From: Anadara kagoshimensis
Taxonomy: Eukaryota; Mollusca; Bivalvia; Arcoida; Arcidae
Direction: 5' to 3'
Length of the DNA stretch: 64,000 nucleotides
Assembly (NCBI GenBank): GCA_021292105.1
Contig: CM037861.1
Coordinates: 61,781,566-61,845,565 of the forward strand
The position numbers and the translations under genes were made by a program. Numbering within the stretch: the first letter of the stretch is position 1; the number at the start of each line of letters is the position of its first letter. The notes under the pieces are model-generated. The model saw nothing but the letters and a program-made list of their open reading frames with translations, did not search any database and was not told the origin of the DNA. Shown in pieces: positions 10,550 to 22,520 of this stretch.

Positions 10550-12990
10550 TCATTTTTGCAGTCTAGTTCTTTAATCTGACGATTATCAAGTACAACTTTG
10601 CTGATCTGTTTTCTCAGTAACATTGGCGGTAGGCAAGTACACATTAACTTAACTGTTTAATTTTCATATTTCAACCGTCTGTGTTTCGCCAATACACCTG
10701 ATCACCACGCGTCGTTTTCCCCTAAAGGCTTTGTCTGTTTGCTATTTTGACCTTAATACCGATATTTAACATGACATTGTTCCATAAACACAAAGTAAAA
10801 ATACAAAATGACGAATATTGACACAGACACAAAACAGACATAAACCTATTCACCATACTTATAATTGTAAGATTGCGATCACAGTAAACATATTTTTTCT
10901 TGATTATTGCCACATCCATAGAACACGGAACCCGATATTCAAAGCCAACATTAATTATTACAGCATTTCTCTTCTGATCGATCATTTAGATAGTGTATCG
11001 GAGATAGATAAAATGATGTAATGACTGGCTGGAGTCTCAAATTGATTTACAACTGATAGTGCATGGCTTTATAGTTTGTTTAATTTGTTATAAGCTTTAA
11101 CGATCCAGAGCTTGATTAGCAACATACGTGTTCTAGTGTTTGTACATTTGGTTAAATTAATTTTTTAAACATTTCTGGTTAAAGCACCTGTCCTCTGTGT
11201 TATAGAACCGCGCCACGACAAGTATGAGTTTGATTTTGAATTTTCACGATTATTTTACGCTATTACTAATCTTCCCTACGAATCACTTTAGTATCACAGA
11301 GATATTAGTCGAGGAGTCTTACCCCTAGCTACATGGGCGGTAGTCAAGTTCAAGTTTGTTGGTCTTATTCGTCGTTGCATTGGCGGTAGCGAAGAGAAGG
11401 TTTTTCAACTGCAATTAACTTCGTTCTTTCAACATTTTAAAAATCTATGTTAGCCAATGCACGCTATTACTAGGAGTTATTTTCCACTAAAAGTTTTGTC
11501 TTTTCGCTATTTAAACCGTAAAACCGTTATATCGCTTGCTATTTTTCACGAATAAGCAAAGTGAAAATACAACCTAAAGACGTGGAACAAAACTGTCATG
11601 ATACCATCCTGCCATACTTATAATGTAAGATTGCAATCAAGAATAATGAATTTTTCTGGAGTATTGTCACATAGATAATACACAGATTCTGATAAAAAGA
11701 CAGGCATTGCAACGTTTCCGTCGTGGTCGACAATTTAGATAGTGTATTAGAGAAATGGCAAAATAATATAATGACTTGGAAGAATAGTCTCAACTTGATT
11801 AGCACCAATAGTACATTGGTCTATAGTTTGTTGACTTTATCATAAGTTTTCATGAATCAATGCTTAATTACCATCACAAATGTTTCAATGACTTTATATT
11901 TAAGTGTTATTGGTTTTAAAAACACATGTCTGGTTAAAGTACGTGTTCTATGTGCTATGGTTACTCTAGATACTCTTACTTAAGGATCCCGTTTAGTGCC
12001 ACAGAATAAATTATGTTTTCCTCTTGGTAACATTTGAGGTATTTAAGTACACGTTTGCCGGTCTTTTTTTTGTGTTACATTGGTAATATTCAAGTACATT
12101 TTTTTTCATAAACTTACTTTTTACTTCACACATTTTTTAATTCTTTAAAGTATAGCTTTGTCTTTCGCTATTTCAACAATAATACTATAAGTTCACATGA
12201 ACACGCAAAATAAAAACACAAAGTATAAAAGCGGCATAAACAGTCATAATACCAAGTCTTCATACTTTATTTGTAAGATTGCAATCACGATTTTTGTCTG
12301 GAGCATTGCCACATTCTCGTGATCGACAATCTCTGTATAAGAGATAAGTTTAATCACGTAATGACTGGTTGGAAATATTCTCAAATTGATTTAGAAAGAG
12401 TAGGCCATTGATCTTAAGCTTGTTAACATTACTTGTTCCATGTGTTATGGAACCCCGTTAAGTTATGTACACCAAATTTCTTTTACACGATGGATAACTT
12501 ATTTAATCTCTTTGTAATGTGTTATAGATTTTTGCAAGTACAAGTTTTTCAACAACTTATTTTGTCTTTTTTCATCATTTTTAATTTTGTTTTTAAGCCA
12601 ATATGCCCTATCACTAGGCCTTTTGCGCCAGAAAGGTTTCGCCTGTTCACTATTCCGACCCGAATATAATTATTTCGCATGAATTTTTATAAACACGCAA
12701 AGTAAAAATAAAACGTAACAAATTGACACAAAACGATCATAAAACCGAGTCATTATACCTATCATTGTAAGATTCCAATCACGAAAATTGTATTTTACTC
12801 TGGAGCATTGCCATATCGATAGTACATCGATCCCGATATTTCAGACATTGCAACATAGCTGTCAAGATCGACAATTTAGATAGTGTATCAGAGATCAGCA
12901 AAATGATATTATGAGTAGGTAAAAATATTCTGAAATTGATTAACAATTCAAAGATCGTTGCTCTATAGTTTGTTAATTACCTGAGCACCC
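10550..12990. repeat. Decayed tandem array of about four units (0.45-0.75 kb each)
   Basis: Blocks recur in the same order and orientation: CATTGGCGGTAG (10623, 11377), a TTTTGTC..TTCGCTATTT block (10730, 11499, 12159, 12645), CATACTTATAATTGTAAGATTGC-like text (10854, 11611, 12264, 12752), and TTTAGATAGTGTAT (10984, 11733, 12876) followed by ATTGATT and a CTATAGTTTGTT end. The copies are heavily mutated. No reading frame is conserved between copies, so a protein-coding tandem duplicate is unlikely. Confidence 0.65.
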
Positions 12991-13149
12991 GGTGTCACTT
13001 ATCTGAATAAAACTTATGATTCAAGCGTTTCACCTAGTTTGTCTGTTTTAAAGTTTTTGCTTTGCTATGAAATTTGGTTTTAAAAAATGGATTGATATGT
13101 TTTTTCATTATAAACTTTATTTATATTAGACTTTATATTTCAGTGCTTA

Positions 13150-13365
13150 ATGAACTATCAAAAACAAACATACTAATCCATGTCCGAATCACAATTCAGA
13201 AGCAAAGTAAAAACTTTGGAACTGGCAAGTAAGGTTAGACACGTGAACTTCCACCAGGGAAGTGAGGCCGGGTGCTCTGGAAGGGTAAGCATCTACCGTT
13301 TAGATAGACACACCCGCCACGTGTGTAATCAAAATTGCGTGAAAGGAAAACACATGTTCTAATGT
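13150..13365 (-). repeat. Retroelement 3'-end repeat, family A
   Basis: One of the best-preserved copies, with AGCAAAGTAAAAACTTTGGA, CACGTGAACTTCCACCAGGG and GTGAGGCCGGGTGCTCTGG. It creates a spurious 60-codon frame on the plus strand. Confidence 0.8.
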
Positions 13366-13753
13366 CTTTATATCTTGGTTTAGTTGATTTTTTTCAATAC
13401 ATGTCTGATTAAAGTACGTGTTCCCTATTTTATAGATTTTTGTCACGGAATGTATGAATTTGAATCTACAAGAATCTTTCTTTTACACGATGTCTATTCG
13501 AACTTACGAAGTCGCTATAGTATCACAAAACTAATTATCTTGTAAAAAATCTAGATAATAGATCAATATATGACTGGAAATATCATTTTACAAGACTAGT
13601 ATTCATTTATGAGCAACTTTTCACAACTACACATTTTCCCAAGAATGTTTCTAAAATTTTACCAAATATCCATTTCTGAGCATGTTTTATAAGCATCCAT
13701 GTTCCGTCATATTGTCACAAGCACGTTGTCACAAGCACGTTTTCACACTTACA

Positions 13754-13890
13754 GGCAAAAAGGGCCACCTGCATATAAATCGTTCTTTATTCATATAATT
13801 TAAACCTTTGTATAAAGGCCACTTGCTCATAAAGACCACTATATATGATTCCCTTGGGACTTCCCTTTATAGACAGATGTCACTGTACCC
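13754..13890. repeat. Copy of a small foldback DNA element (GGCC..TTTATA type)
   Basis: GGCCACCTGCATATAAA, GTATAAAGGCCACTTGC and a TTTATAGACAG..CACTGTA end parallel the element at 34748-34952, which has inverted ends. This copy is diverged and partly truncated. Confidence 0.55.
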
Positions 13891-13899
13891 GTAACAAAA

Positions 13900-14970
13900 C
13901 ATTTTTTCACAAGTTTCAAAGCATTTTCACAAGTATCCATTTTCTAGGAGGCATTTTCACAATTATCTATTTAAATGTTGTTACAAAATCATGCTATTTC
14001 CTTTAAAAGTTTATGCCCTTTGAAACTGTAAATATCTATTATATTAACATATAAAACCATATCATAAACAAAACATAAAAAGGTAATCATTTGAAATGCA
14101 GGATGCTTCATTTTTGCAAATAAACGTCCTACAATTTACTTTTAAAATAGATAACCTAGTCCCTACACGGAATAATCTAAATAAAAACATGAAAATACAC
14201 TCATCCGAACTCCCAGCTTATTATTCTCAATAAGTCCATTAATCATACAACTATGATACTTTTTTACCAATGTCCCTCGGTGTATTCCTGTTTTAGTTTA
14301 AATTACATATTTGATTGTTATTGTTTTAAAGGAATCTTGCGTGCAATTTCATATGTTTAACTGAGATATCGTTGATTAAATGTCGTCTTTTTTCTATTGT
14401 CTATATTTATCAAACCAAGTTTCCATATCCCATAACGCTAAGTGTAATAACTTTAATGTTTTATTTCCGTTTTTGTTGTTTTGAAAAATAGATCTTTTTT
14501 AAAATATACATGTACGAACTTGTCTGTAAGTACATCTACCTCATAACTGTCATTATTCCGCCATCAATTTCCCGAAGTTTGCATTGATTCACTTCAATAT
14601 ACATATATATATATTATATTTGAACAGGAGGTAACAGCGTACCACGATATAATAACAAAAAATGTTTGTAGTCAATGTTGCAGAAAATGTTCGCGTCGCA
14701 ATTTCCGGTAAAAGCTAGTTTTGCATGCATGTAGCATGTAGATCATGGCGGTAGTGCTTAATGCGGTCGGTGTACGGTGAAACAACTTTTAACCCACTGC
14801 GGCATCATTTGATTAATTTGACCATCTATAATACCAGGCGTACCTGAGGTAAAGGCACACGACATTGCCCTGTCCATTTGACCTTTCATGAGAATGGTTC
14901 ACCCAATGCATGGGTAGCGTCAGAATTCGCAGTTCATTCACAAAAAAAGCACATTTCCCTTTTTGTGATG
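13900..14970. other. No gene seen
   Basis: AT-rich sequence with a short (TA)n run near 14600. No exon or recognised repeat. Confidence 0.4.
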
Positions 14971-14974
14971 TAGC

Positions 14975-15257
14975 ACTACCGTAGTTCAGTTGGTAGAGTG
15001 CTCGCTCTGCATGTGGGAGATCGTAAATTCGAACCCCAGCAAAACCATCGGAAATTTTGACACGAAAATTAGGAGATCCCTCGTAAGAGACCTGAAAAGC
15101 ATATACGCCGTGTCACGACAGGCGTGGCACGTAAAAGATCCCCTTACATGCACATTGTCCTTAGCGCACTGCAAAGGTAAAAACTTCTGCCTATTCGCCA
15201 AGAGACGTCTCGATGTAAGTGAAAGTTTCTTGACTGGGAAAACTATTCAATCCTTTC
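14975..15257 (+). repeat. tRNA-derived SINE (SINE-1)
   Basis: The head carries an A-box-like TAGTTCAGTTGGTAGAGTG and a B-box-like TTCGAACCCC. The shared body follows: AAGAGACCTGAAAAGC, GTGTCACGACAGGCGTGGCA, AGCGCACTGCAAAGG, and a GACGTCTCGATGTAAGTGAAA end. Related copies lie at 25336, 28693 (reverse) and 59110. Confidence 0.8.
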
Positions 15258-15327
15258 TATGATGTAAACGAAATAAACAGACTTGTTCCTTTTACATACA
15301 TTTACAGGTCTATATTAAATGTTTTAA

Positions 15328-15368
15328 TTAAAGGTCAATCGGACAGGTCAATGTTGTTTGCATATAAC
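15328..15368 (+). repeat. Single relic unit of the 54-bp tandem repeat
   Basis: It contains AAAGGTCAATCGGACAGG and TCAATGTTGTTTGCATATA, matching the unit amplified 17-fold at 24332-25250. Only one unit is present here. Confidence 0.7.
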
Positions 15369-15429
15369 AGGAGCAAGAGAAGTGTTATTCAGCAAGCCGT
15401 ATGTGAGTTTCATATGAACACTTATGTAA

Positions 15430-15535
15430 GGTCCTCTTATACCAGTGTTAATTTTACAGCACTAGACGGCCGTTTCAGAATACAATTCCTCATCAGTAGT
15501 ACTTGGACCAAAATTGTGAAACCAATTTTTTAAGA
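15430..15535 (-). repeat. Short interspersed repeat, family B (inverted)
   Basis: Reverse copy with TTTTACAGCACTAGACGGCC, ACAATTCCTCATCAGTAGT and TTGTGAAACCAA. Confidence 0.75.
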
Positions 15536-15905
15536 TGTTGAAAATATACCAAAAGGACAAAAATATATTTCAAATTAGGTATGGTTTTGCAATATCTATG
15601 TCAGTGATTTGGATAACATGCATGTCAAAGTGATTTCATGACGGATACATCTTATTATATGTACACGCCTGATGTTTGTGGCAATCAATGACAATTGTTT
15701 CATGCTCCGCAAAACACCACAGTAACCAGTGGTCTCTATATACATGTTTATATAAATTCATTGGTTTATCTATATATTATATACATATATATAATAATTT
15801 ATTTTTATTATTTTTTATTATTATTATTATTATTTTGACAATGAGCTACATTAATATGAAAATAGGCATTGCCTATCCCGGGAAATGTCCATTTATTATC
15901 GGGTT

Positions 15906-15910
15906 ATTGT

Positions 15911-15952
<42 letters not shown>
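15906..15952. repeat. (CA)n microsatellite
   Basis: A pure CA dinucleotide run. Confidence 0.95.
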
Positions 15953-15954
<2 letters not shown>

Positions 15955-15998
15955 AAAAAAGGGATGACACACATTGTTTTGTCTCACCAAATACTAGT

Positions 15999-16300
15999 TA
16001 AAGTTAAAGTTAAAGTCTGTCCTGAGCCATTAGGCCCATCAGGCCGGAGCTTATCCCGGTTTTGGTGGCGTTAAGCGACTGAGAGTACAAGACTCTCCCC
16101 TGAATGGGACGCCGGTCCATCGCAGGGTTAACCCCCAGCATTTTGCTGGTACTCATTTATTTTTCAGCTAGGTGAACTGGAACAACGTGAAATTAAGTGC
16201 CTTGCTCAAAGACACAACACATCGCCCGGTCCAGGGATCAAACCCACGACCTTCGAATCATGAGTCCAACGCCTTAACCACTAGGCCACGCGCTTCCACG
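15999..16300 (-). repeat. Complete tRNA-derived SINE (SINE-3) with target-site duplications
   Basis: On the minus strand the head reads GTGGCCTAGTGGTTAAGGCG (A-box-like) and GTGGGTTTGATCC (B-box-like). It is followed by the body motif TTGAGCAAGGCACTTAATTT and a tail of AACTTT repeats (three AGTTAA/AGTTAAAG units on plus). A 12-bp direct repeat, CCAAATACTAGT, sits at 15987-15998 and 16301-16312, marking an L1-type (target-primed) insertion that is recent enough to keep perfect duplications. Confidence 0.88.
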
Positions 16301-16359
16301 CCAAATACTAGTGGGACTGACAATAGTTAACTACCGCCGAGTTCTTTCAATCATGTTCA

Positions 16360-17082
16360 TACTCTGGTGTTAAACAAGGTGAACCTCTATCCCCAACCCT
16401 GTTTTTATTTTTTATTAATGATCTTGTTGAAAGCATTTTACCAGCAGACCTTAACAGTGTTACCTATGGTGAAATTATATTATATTCTTTATTGTATGCT
16501 GATGATGCAGTTTTATTTTGTAAATCTCAGCTTGAGTTACAAAATTTGCTAAATTCTCTATATAATTATTGCAATATGTGGAAGATGAAAGTTAATATTG
16601 ATAAAACTAAGGTCATGATTTTCAAGAAGGGTAGAACCATTACAAATAGACCTGACTTCTATTATGGTAATGTCAGACTTGATATTGTTAATTCATATAA
16701 TTATTTAGGTGTCGATTTCTATTGTAATGGTAAATTTAATATTTTAATTGATAAGCTATATGAACGGGGTAATAGAGCTATGGGTGGTCTTTTTGGTTTA
16801 TTTTCTGAAATTGATTTAGATGTTAATAGAAAACTTATGCTTTTTGACTCACTGGTTGTTTCTGTATTATCATATGCTAGTGAAGTTTGGGGTTACTGTG
16901 ATGCAGTTACTTTGGAAAAGATCCATTTAAAATTTTGTAAAAAAATTCTTGGTGTTAAATTGTCTTCACCATCAGTGTGTATCTATGGAGAATTGGCTAG
17001 ACTTCCTCTTTATTGCAAGCGTTACGAATATATTTTAAACTATTGGTCAAAAGTAATTAGTGATAAAGAGTTTGCAATATAG
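16360..17082 (+). pseudogene. LINE reverse-transcriptase fragment
   Basis: This is the open 241-codon part of the LINE above. It holds RT motif 4 (GVKQGEPLSP) and the YADD polymerase motif, in which the two aspartates bind the catalytic metal. It lacks the endonuclease and the fingers region. The start is a truncation point, not an initiation codon. Confidence 0.85.
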
Positions 17083-17845
17083 GGTATATCAAATGTTGAG
17101 ACATGATGTTGAACATAATAATACATATAATGGAATGAATTGGGCTTTTCATGTAAAAACAATTTTATGTAATTTAGGTTTTCAGAAATATGGTATACAC
17201 AGGATTTTAATACTCCCAATATTCCCCTAATTAAACAAAGAATTTATGATCAGTTTATTCAAAAATGGGAAACACAAAGGAATTCAGTACTGAAGTTATC
17301 TTTTTATAATTCAATCAAATGTACTTTTGTTTTTGAAAATTATTTGTTAAACATAAAGGAACCAAAATATAGAATTTCTCTTACACGTTTAAGAATTAGT
17401 TCACATAATTTACATGTTGAAACTGGAAGATATTTTAATATTAATAGAAATGCTCGTCTATGTAGCAATTGTACTATGTCGGTAATTGAAGATGAATATC
17501 ATTTTCTACTGGTTTGTCCTAAGTATAGACATCTAAGATTAAAGTATTTTTCTAGTTACTACTGCCATTGGCCAAATATATCTAAGTTGTTTTTTTAATA
17601 TCTCCAAATAGTATTAAAAAACAGTATAATATCGCTAAATACATTTATTTTGCTTTAAAAGAGCGCATTTAATTATCTGGTTATCAAAGTTTAGTATGTT
17701 CTTCCGCTGCTTGTGTGATTTATTCATGTTTAAAATTTATATATACACATGTTGACTTATTATCATAATTGCCATATTGTCACATGTTTTATATGCTGTT
17801 TTGCAATAAGTATTTTGTACATGTACTTTATGCAATAAAGTTTAT

Positions 17846-17878
17846 GTTCTGTTCTGTTCTGTTCTGTTCATGTTCTGT
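17846..17878 (+). repeat. (TTCTG)n LINE tail
   Basis: Pentanucleotide repeats follow the LINE's poly(A) signal directly, as expected for a simple-repeat 3' tail. Confidence 0.8.
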
Positions 17879-18139
17879 CACACAGAACTGAGTTTTGGTA
17901 TGATCTTTCCAGGGACACAAAAGGCTATTCAATTACCCAATATAGGGAATATACTAATCCATACCACGACAACATTCTCACGTAATGCCTTCTCATCCTA
18001 AATCACTGTTTACCATACTATGTGAATAATTTAATCTACTGATTTATGATTGCATAAATAACTACTCCTGTTTCTTAAAACAAGATGTGTATCATACCAC
18101 AGTTCAAGATTGCCCCATTCAATTAATGAAGCAGTTATA

Positions 18140-18300
18140 CCAATGAAAAACAAACATACTTATCCATGTCCAAATCACAATCCGGGATTAAAGTAAAAAA
18201 AAACTTTGAAACTGACAAGTTAGGTTAAACACGCGAACTTCCACCAGGGAAGTGAGACCGAGTTTTCTGGAAGGGTTAGCACCTTCTGTTAGCTAGCTAC
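18140..18300 (-). repeat. Retroelement 3'-end repeat, family A
   Basis: It carries CATACTTATCCATGTCCAA, TTCCACCAGGGAAGTGAGA and GGAAGGGTTAGCACC. Confidence 0.75.
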
Positions 18301-18344
18301 ACTGGTATAGCATCCTCTTGGAGAGTGGAAGGTTTTTGGTTCCA

Positions 18345-18520
18345 ACCTGACTTGTGTTATACATGACAATACTTCAAAATTTGAGTTGCTGCTTCCTCAT
18401 TTTGCAAGCCACATTTGGCCGAAAGGATAGATTATCGACTGGTTATAGAATTATATTAATTGGGAGTGGAATGCTTGTCTGTGACTCTGTTAGGCAGCAC
18501 CTTTAACCCACAACCCCATA
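18345..18520 (+). repeat. SINE-2 body fragment
   Basis: TTTGAGTTGCTGCTTCCTC, ATTATCGACTGGTT and GGAATGCTTGTCTGTGACTC parallel the 54973-55380 SINE. Head and tail are gone. Confidence 0.6.
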
Positions 18521-18539
18521 TTAATACAGTGGTATGAGG

Positions 18540-19015
18540 GTAAGCTCCTCTTGTACCTTCAACATTCACAGGCAGATAGTACCATGATGAGAATTTTCTA
18601 AAGCACAGACCATTGCAATTGACAAATGATATGATTAAAACTTGACAGGCTTGTACCGAAATAATGTTAATTTTAGCCCAGCCCCTTTAAGTTTCACTGC
18701 ATGAAGAGCCCCAGCCCCGGAGAGTTGAAAATGCTTTTTCACTTATATTGAGACGGTTAATTCTAGGATGGTGGGTTGGTTTTTTTTTTTTACCCCAGTC
18801 AAGATTATTCATTATTCACCTAAATCGAAATGAAACATTCTGGGATGATATACTACAAAGATGGTGCTTTAAGATTTATATTGAAATGGTCGCTTATGTG
18901 GATGGTGGAGTGGAAATTGGCATTTATTCACTTATACTGTCCAACTTTTTTTCGGGAACCAAGTCTGGGATATTGAAAGAGGTAATGTTGATTTTACCCT
19001 AGTTAAAATTTTTAT
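18540..19015. other. Unresolved stretch
   Basis: An 84-codon frame at 18748-19002 has no recognisable motif. It may be more decayed LINE sequence upstream of the remnant at 19021. Confidence 0.35.
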
Positions 19016-19020
19016 ATTTA

Positions 19021-19143
19021 TTCCGAGAACTAAATGATTGGAATCCCCTGCCAGCATCGGTAGTCCAGTCGCCATCCCTGGAGGTTTTCAAGGAGTCAAT
19101 TCAGATCTTACCTAAGTGGATCTCAACTACAGTCAGCTGCTAA
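19021..19143 (+). pseudogene. LINE ORF C-terminal remnant
   Basis: The 41-codon frame reads FRELNDWNPLPASVVQSPSL, then EVFKESI, and ends in TAA. The pattern W-N-x-L-P, then V-V-x-S, then S-L-x-x-F-K is the hallmark end of many Jockey/CR1/I-type LINE proteins. No polymerase part is seen nearby. It is a short relic. Confidence 0.55.
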
Positions 19144-19149
19144 ACTCAA

Positions 19150-20160
19150 CATGAATGTTTTATTATTGGTTTTTTTCATCACAACTTTTTGGGACAGCGG
19201 TCCATCTCATTGCACAACATGTACAGTTTCCTCATCAGTTATGTCCAAGTAAGATTTTTGATGAGTGCAGTCATTGTAGTTGAAGTCAGTTCTAGTCAGC
19301 ACCTGGTCCAGCTCGATCAGCTGATCATGATATCCACGTCACATGTAAACAAACAAGAGGATTTGTCAATATTTACATTAAATTTGGAATAAATGTCAAT
19401 AAATTTTATCTGTATTTTCATAAAAATGATTATTGGGACGAATTGTTAATTAATTCTTTTGAAAAACGCATTTTATTATTTTTCTTAAAAATCGATCGTT
19501 TGTGAAAACGTCTTTCCCGTCCTGACGAACGCCATTTTTGTTTACACTGCATTCAGCGAGGGTCACAGATGCACTCAAAATTTTGATTCAATTAGGTAAT
19601 TATATGTGAAAAAGAGTTACCGTAGAAGTCGTATACTGTGGTTATGCTAACCTCGTAATAGTTTTGTGTCAGGTAACTATGGTTATCGATTTATCTAACT
19701 TGAAATCGGCAAATTTTGTATCTTCCCGCATTGTATACTGTGTGATCATGGTTGATGCACGTGGGAAAGTCGGTCGCTGATTGGCTTACAGTGGTTATCG
19801 ATCTGAATTGAACTTTGACCCGATCAAAAGAAATCACGTCATCGCGAATCTTGAAACGCTACACTTGGAGATCAGCCAGAATGGCGAAAGAAACGTAAAT
19901 ATTTGGTATTCGATCCACCTATTTAAATTATTACTTGTTTCAATGAATTATTTTCACGATAATCGTTTCTTGGTTTCATTTCTGATGTACGAGACGGGCG
20001 AGATTTCCCCCCATATGGAGCTCACTTCCTGTCGATTTGACCCCTTCAATGGCCTTGAGAAAAGTGAGAAAAGTGGTGCACGCGCGGCGTCAAATGATTT
20101 GGACGTACGGTCTATAGAATTTTTCCACAATTTTCTATGACGTCATAATACATACGTGTT
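19150..20160. other. No recognised gene
   Basis: A 119-codon frame at 19781-20140 has no motif I know. CREB-type TGACGTCA at 20139-20146 and similar short motifs occur but are not enough to call a promoter. Confidence 0.35.
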
Positions 20161-20167
20161 ACCTATA

Positions 20168-20208
20168 GACGGGAAATTCCCGGCGCTTCGCGCCGGGACA
20201 TTTCCCGT
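20168..20208. repeat. GC-rich hairpin
   Basis: ACGGGAAAT..CCCGGCGC and GCGCCGGG..ATTTCCCGT form two complementary arms of about 18 bases around a 3-base loop, with one or two mismatches or bulges, in otherwise AT-rich DNA. Confidence 0.8.
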
Positions 20209-20639
20209 ATTATTACCTTTTCAGCTTTTCAGTGAAATGAATTAGTTCAAAATGGCAAGACTCCCTGAAAAAGTTTGATCAATGAATTGTTTTAATGTCA
20301 GTGGTCTATATTTCACAATCAATTTAATTTTTCCTTTACTTAAATTATGCATGTTGTTATCAGTGATTTAAGGAACTACAAAGAGACTAAATAAAGACAT
20401 TATCTTTAAAAATGGCGTCTTAAATCTCCGAACATCTTTAAAAAGTATCATGAGTTCAAAATTGCCAGAATGAAGTTAGAAAATCATTGTGAAGTCATAT
20501 AACAGTTAATTATATGAAATAAATTTGTTATGACTCGTGTCTTAGGTATGAGTACACTAGTATTTATATGCCAATGGAATAAACACGCAAAATTTGTGTA
20601 AAGATCAAAAGCTTTCCTTGTGATTCACTTCTATGGTTT

Positions 20640-20745
20640 CATTTCCTGGAAACTCTCTACCAGAACTTGCCAGTTCCAAAGTTTTAACTTTGCTTCTGGA
20701 TTGTGATTCGGACGTGGATTAGTATGTTTGTTTTTGTTTTTGATT
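20640..20745 (+). repeat. Retroelement 3'-end repeat, family A (partial, sense)
   Basis: CTTGCCAGTTCCAAAGTTTT, CTTTGCTTCTGGATTGTGAT and TAGTATGTTTGTTTTTG are the reverse of the other copies' 5' part. Confidence 0.75.
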
Positions 20746-21064
20746 ATTATTCTCACTACTTAAGAAAAAACCAGGGACATGCATATTGGAACAACTACCC
20801 ACTTTGGATGGGGAGGTGGCGTCATTATCCAGTGATGTGGTTAAAGCACTATTGGAGAGCACCTATCCATTGATGTTCCACAACAATTAACCTATCAGTA
20901 CAGTTTATGCGTAATTTAAATCGAATTTTAATCTTTCTTCGAAGTGCTACCTATTGTGTGAAGGGAGATAACTTTTGAAGCATGAGCATGAAGTCAAAAT
21001 GATTGTTCAGATTCAGGTGTCAAAAACTGGTTACAGTTTTACAATCCTTCCTTAACTTGCATTT

Positions 21065-21267
21065 ACTGTAAACCAAATTTTATTCGCGTGTGATTAGCTT
21101 TGACTTGTGTCGTGATGACAAAATAATCGCGAACTTCTTTCTAAAAATGGTTATATTTATACCAAATGATCAGCTATAGTTCATATCGCTCAATTTTACA
21201 GTCGCGAAATGGTTTTGGTAAGAGAATCGCGAAAGTGAATATCGGCGAATAAAAATTGGTTTACAGT
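21065..21267. mobile_element. MITE with 23-bp inverted ends
   Basis: The left end is ACTGTAAACCAAATTTTATT and the right end is AATAAAAATTGGTTTACAGT, near-perfect inverted repeats. The interior is rich in TCGCGA-like motifs. There is no coding capacity. It is a non-autonomous DNA element of about 200 bp. Confidence 0.8.
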
Positions 21268-21269
21268 TG

Positions 21270-21672
21270 CTAAATTTGGCAATTTTTATGGTACTCAAAA
21301 TACCATTTTAAACAATACAAGAATGCATAAGTTATATACTTATAAATTCTTCAAAGTTACGTCTTACATACCTGAAAATCCTCAACAATTAAAGACAATT
21401 TCAAATTTTGTCACATTTAAGGAGAAATTGTGACATAAGCAAGGTGTTAACGTAAAACAGGCATGGCTGCGATCTATTAGCATGAGTGCAAATCGTTTAG
21501 AAAACAATTAATAAGCTGAATATCACATTAACGGGTATTCTAACTGTGAATTATTTCATAGTGTTTTCCTTGTTATTACTAGTAATGTATGCCAACCGAA
21601 TAAAGATTCAACGGGAAAAGCTTTCCTAGTGATTTGATTCTTTGGTTTAATTTTTCCGGAAACTTTCTACCA
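21270..21672. other. Diverged repeat, no gene
   Basis: The stretch 21560-21672 resembles 20530-20660: both hold GCTTTCC..GTGATT, then TGGTTT, then GGAAACT.TCTACCA. This suggests an old duplicate, cut on the right by the TTAA element. Confidence 0.45.
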
Positions 21673-22139
21673 TTAAAGGTCACCGGTCACCAAAAACCGA
21701 ATTTTTTGTAGTACTATTTTCCGAAAGATTACATCATAAAAAGTCGATTTAGCCACAAATAACATTTTTTAATCATTTCTGTCCTTTTCTACAGTGTAAA
21801 TTAAAGTCCTAAAACTGTTGAAAAACTGTGTTATCTCCCTTTGGTAGTAAAAGGGCACAAAACCGGAAGTGACGCAGAAGGTGTTATCCCAGCTATTTAG
21901 TAAATGAAGCTTGTATAGTGAACTGCATTTATTACCCAGATTTATCGGAAATAACTTCTAGTGTTTTTATATATTTATTTTTTTTAGCATTGGGTATTTC
22001 AGTTTCCTTCAGCAGAAAAAAATAAATAAAAAATAAACATAATAATAAGAAATAAATAAAGAAAAAAAACGATATTTGTGTTTGCTCTAAGTATGATATA
22101 CATGTACTATTTACTAATACTTTTACAAAACATAATTTT

Positions 22140-22294
22140 ACATTATTTATTTATTTATTTATTTATTTTTATCTATTTGTCACAACGAATTAATAAAAGA
22201 ACACAAATTTTTTGTTTTTTATTTAAAATATTATTCATATTTACTTTCATTAATGTTTAATATCATTCTAATTATCCTTATATCTCTTTTAAAT

Positions 22295-22329
<35 letters not shown>

Positions 22330-22520
22330 TCACAAAAAAATCATAAAAGAACCCAAATTTTCGTTTTTTTATTTAAAATGTTGTTCACATTAATTTTTAT
22401 TAGTATTTAATATCATTTTAATTATCTTTACATATCTCTGATTAATTAATGAATTAATTAAGTTATTTATTTATTTATTTATTTTTATGTATTTATCATA
22501 AGGAATAATAAAATGAACCC
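22140..22520. repeat. (ATTT)n-rich region
   Basis: Three blocks of TTTA/ATTT tetranucleotides (22141-22170, 22291-22330, 22455-22485) sit in a duplicated context (AAAGAACCCAAATTTT-like), suggesting internal tandem duplication within the TTAA element. Confidence 0.75.

Larger units (their letters stand above)
16345..17878 (+). mobile_element. 5'-truncated non-LTR retrotransposon (LINE), dead copy
   Basis: The segment keeps the second half of a LINE reverse transcriptase and its 3' end. A GVKQGEPLSP motif opens at about 16359 and leads to FFINDL. The catalytic YADD follows at about 16496-16507 (LYADDAVLFC). Next come the thumb and connection region with NIDKTKVM and SYNYLGV, and a domain with SVLSYASEVWG. 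The frame breaks at the stop at 17080-17082 and is recognisable again at 17341-17598, where a C-terminal cysteine-histidine block appears (LCSNC, then EDEYHFLLVCP). The element ends with AATAAA at 17834 and a (TTCTG)n tail. The motif order fits a Jockey/CR1-like LINE; the clade is not settled. It is inactive because the 5' part is lost and the frame is broken. Confidence 0.85.

Noticed and set aside
14986..15262. Two overlapping frames on opposite strands
   Set aside because: Both are translations of a SINE-1 copy.
20139..20146. CREB site TGACGTCA as a promoter
   Set aside because: One 8-bp motif without a gene next to it is expected by chance in 64 kb.
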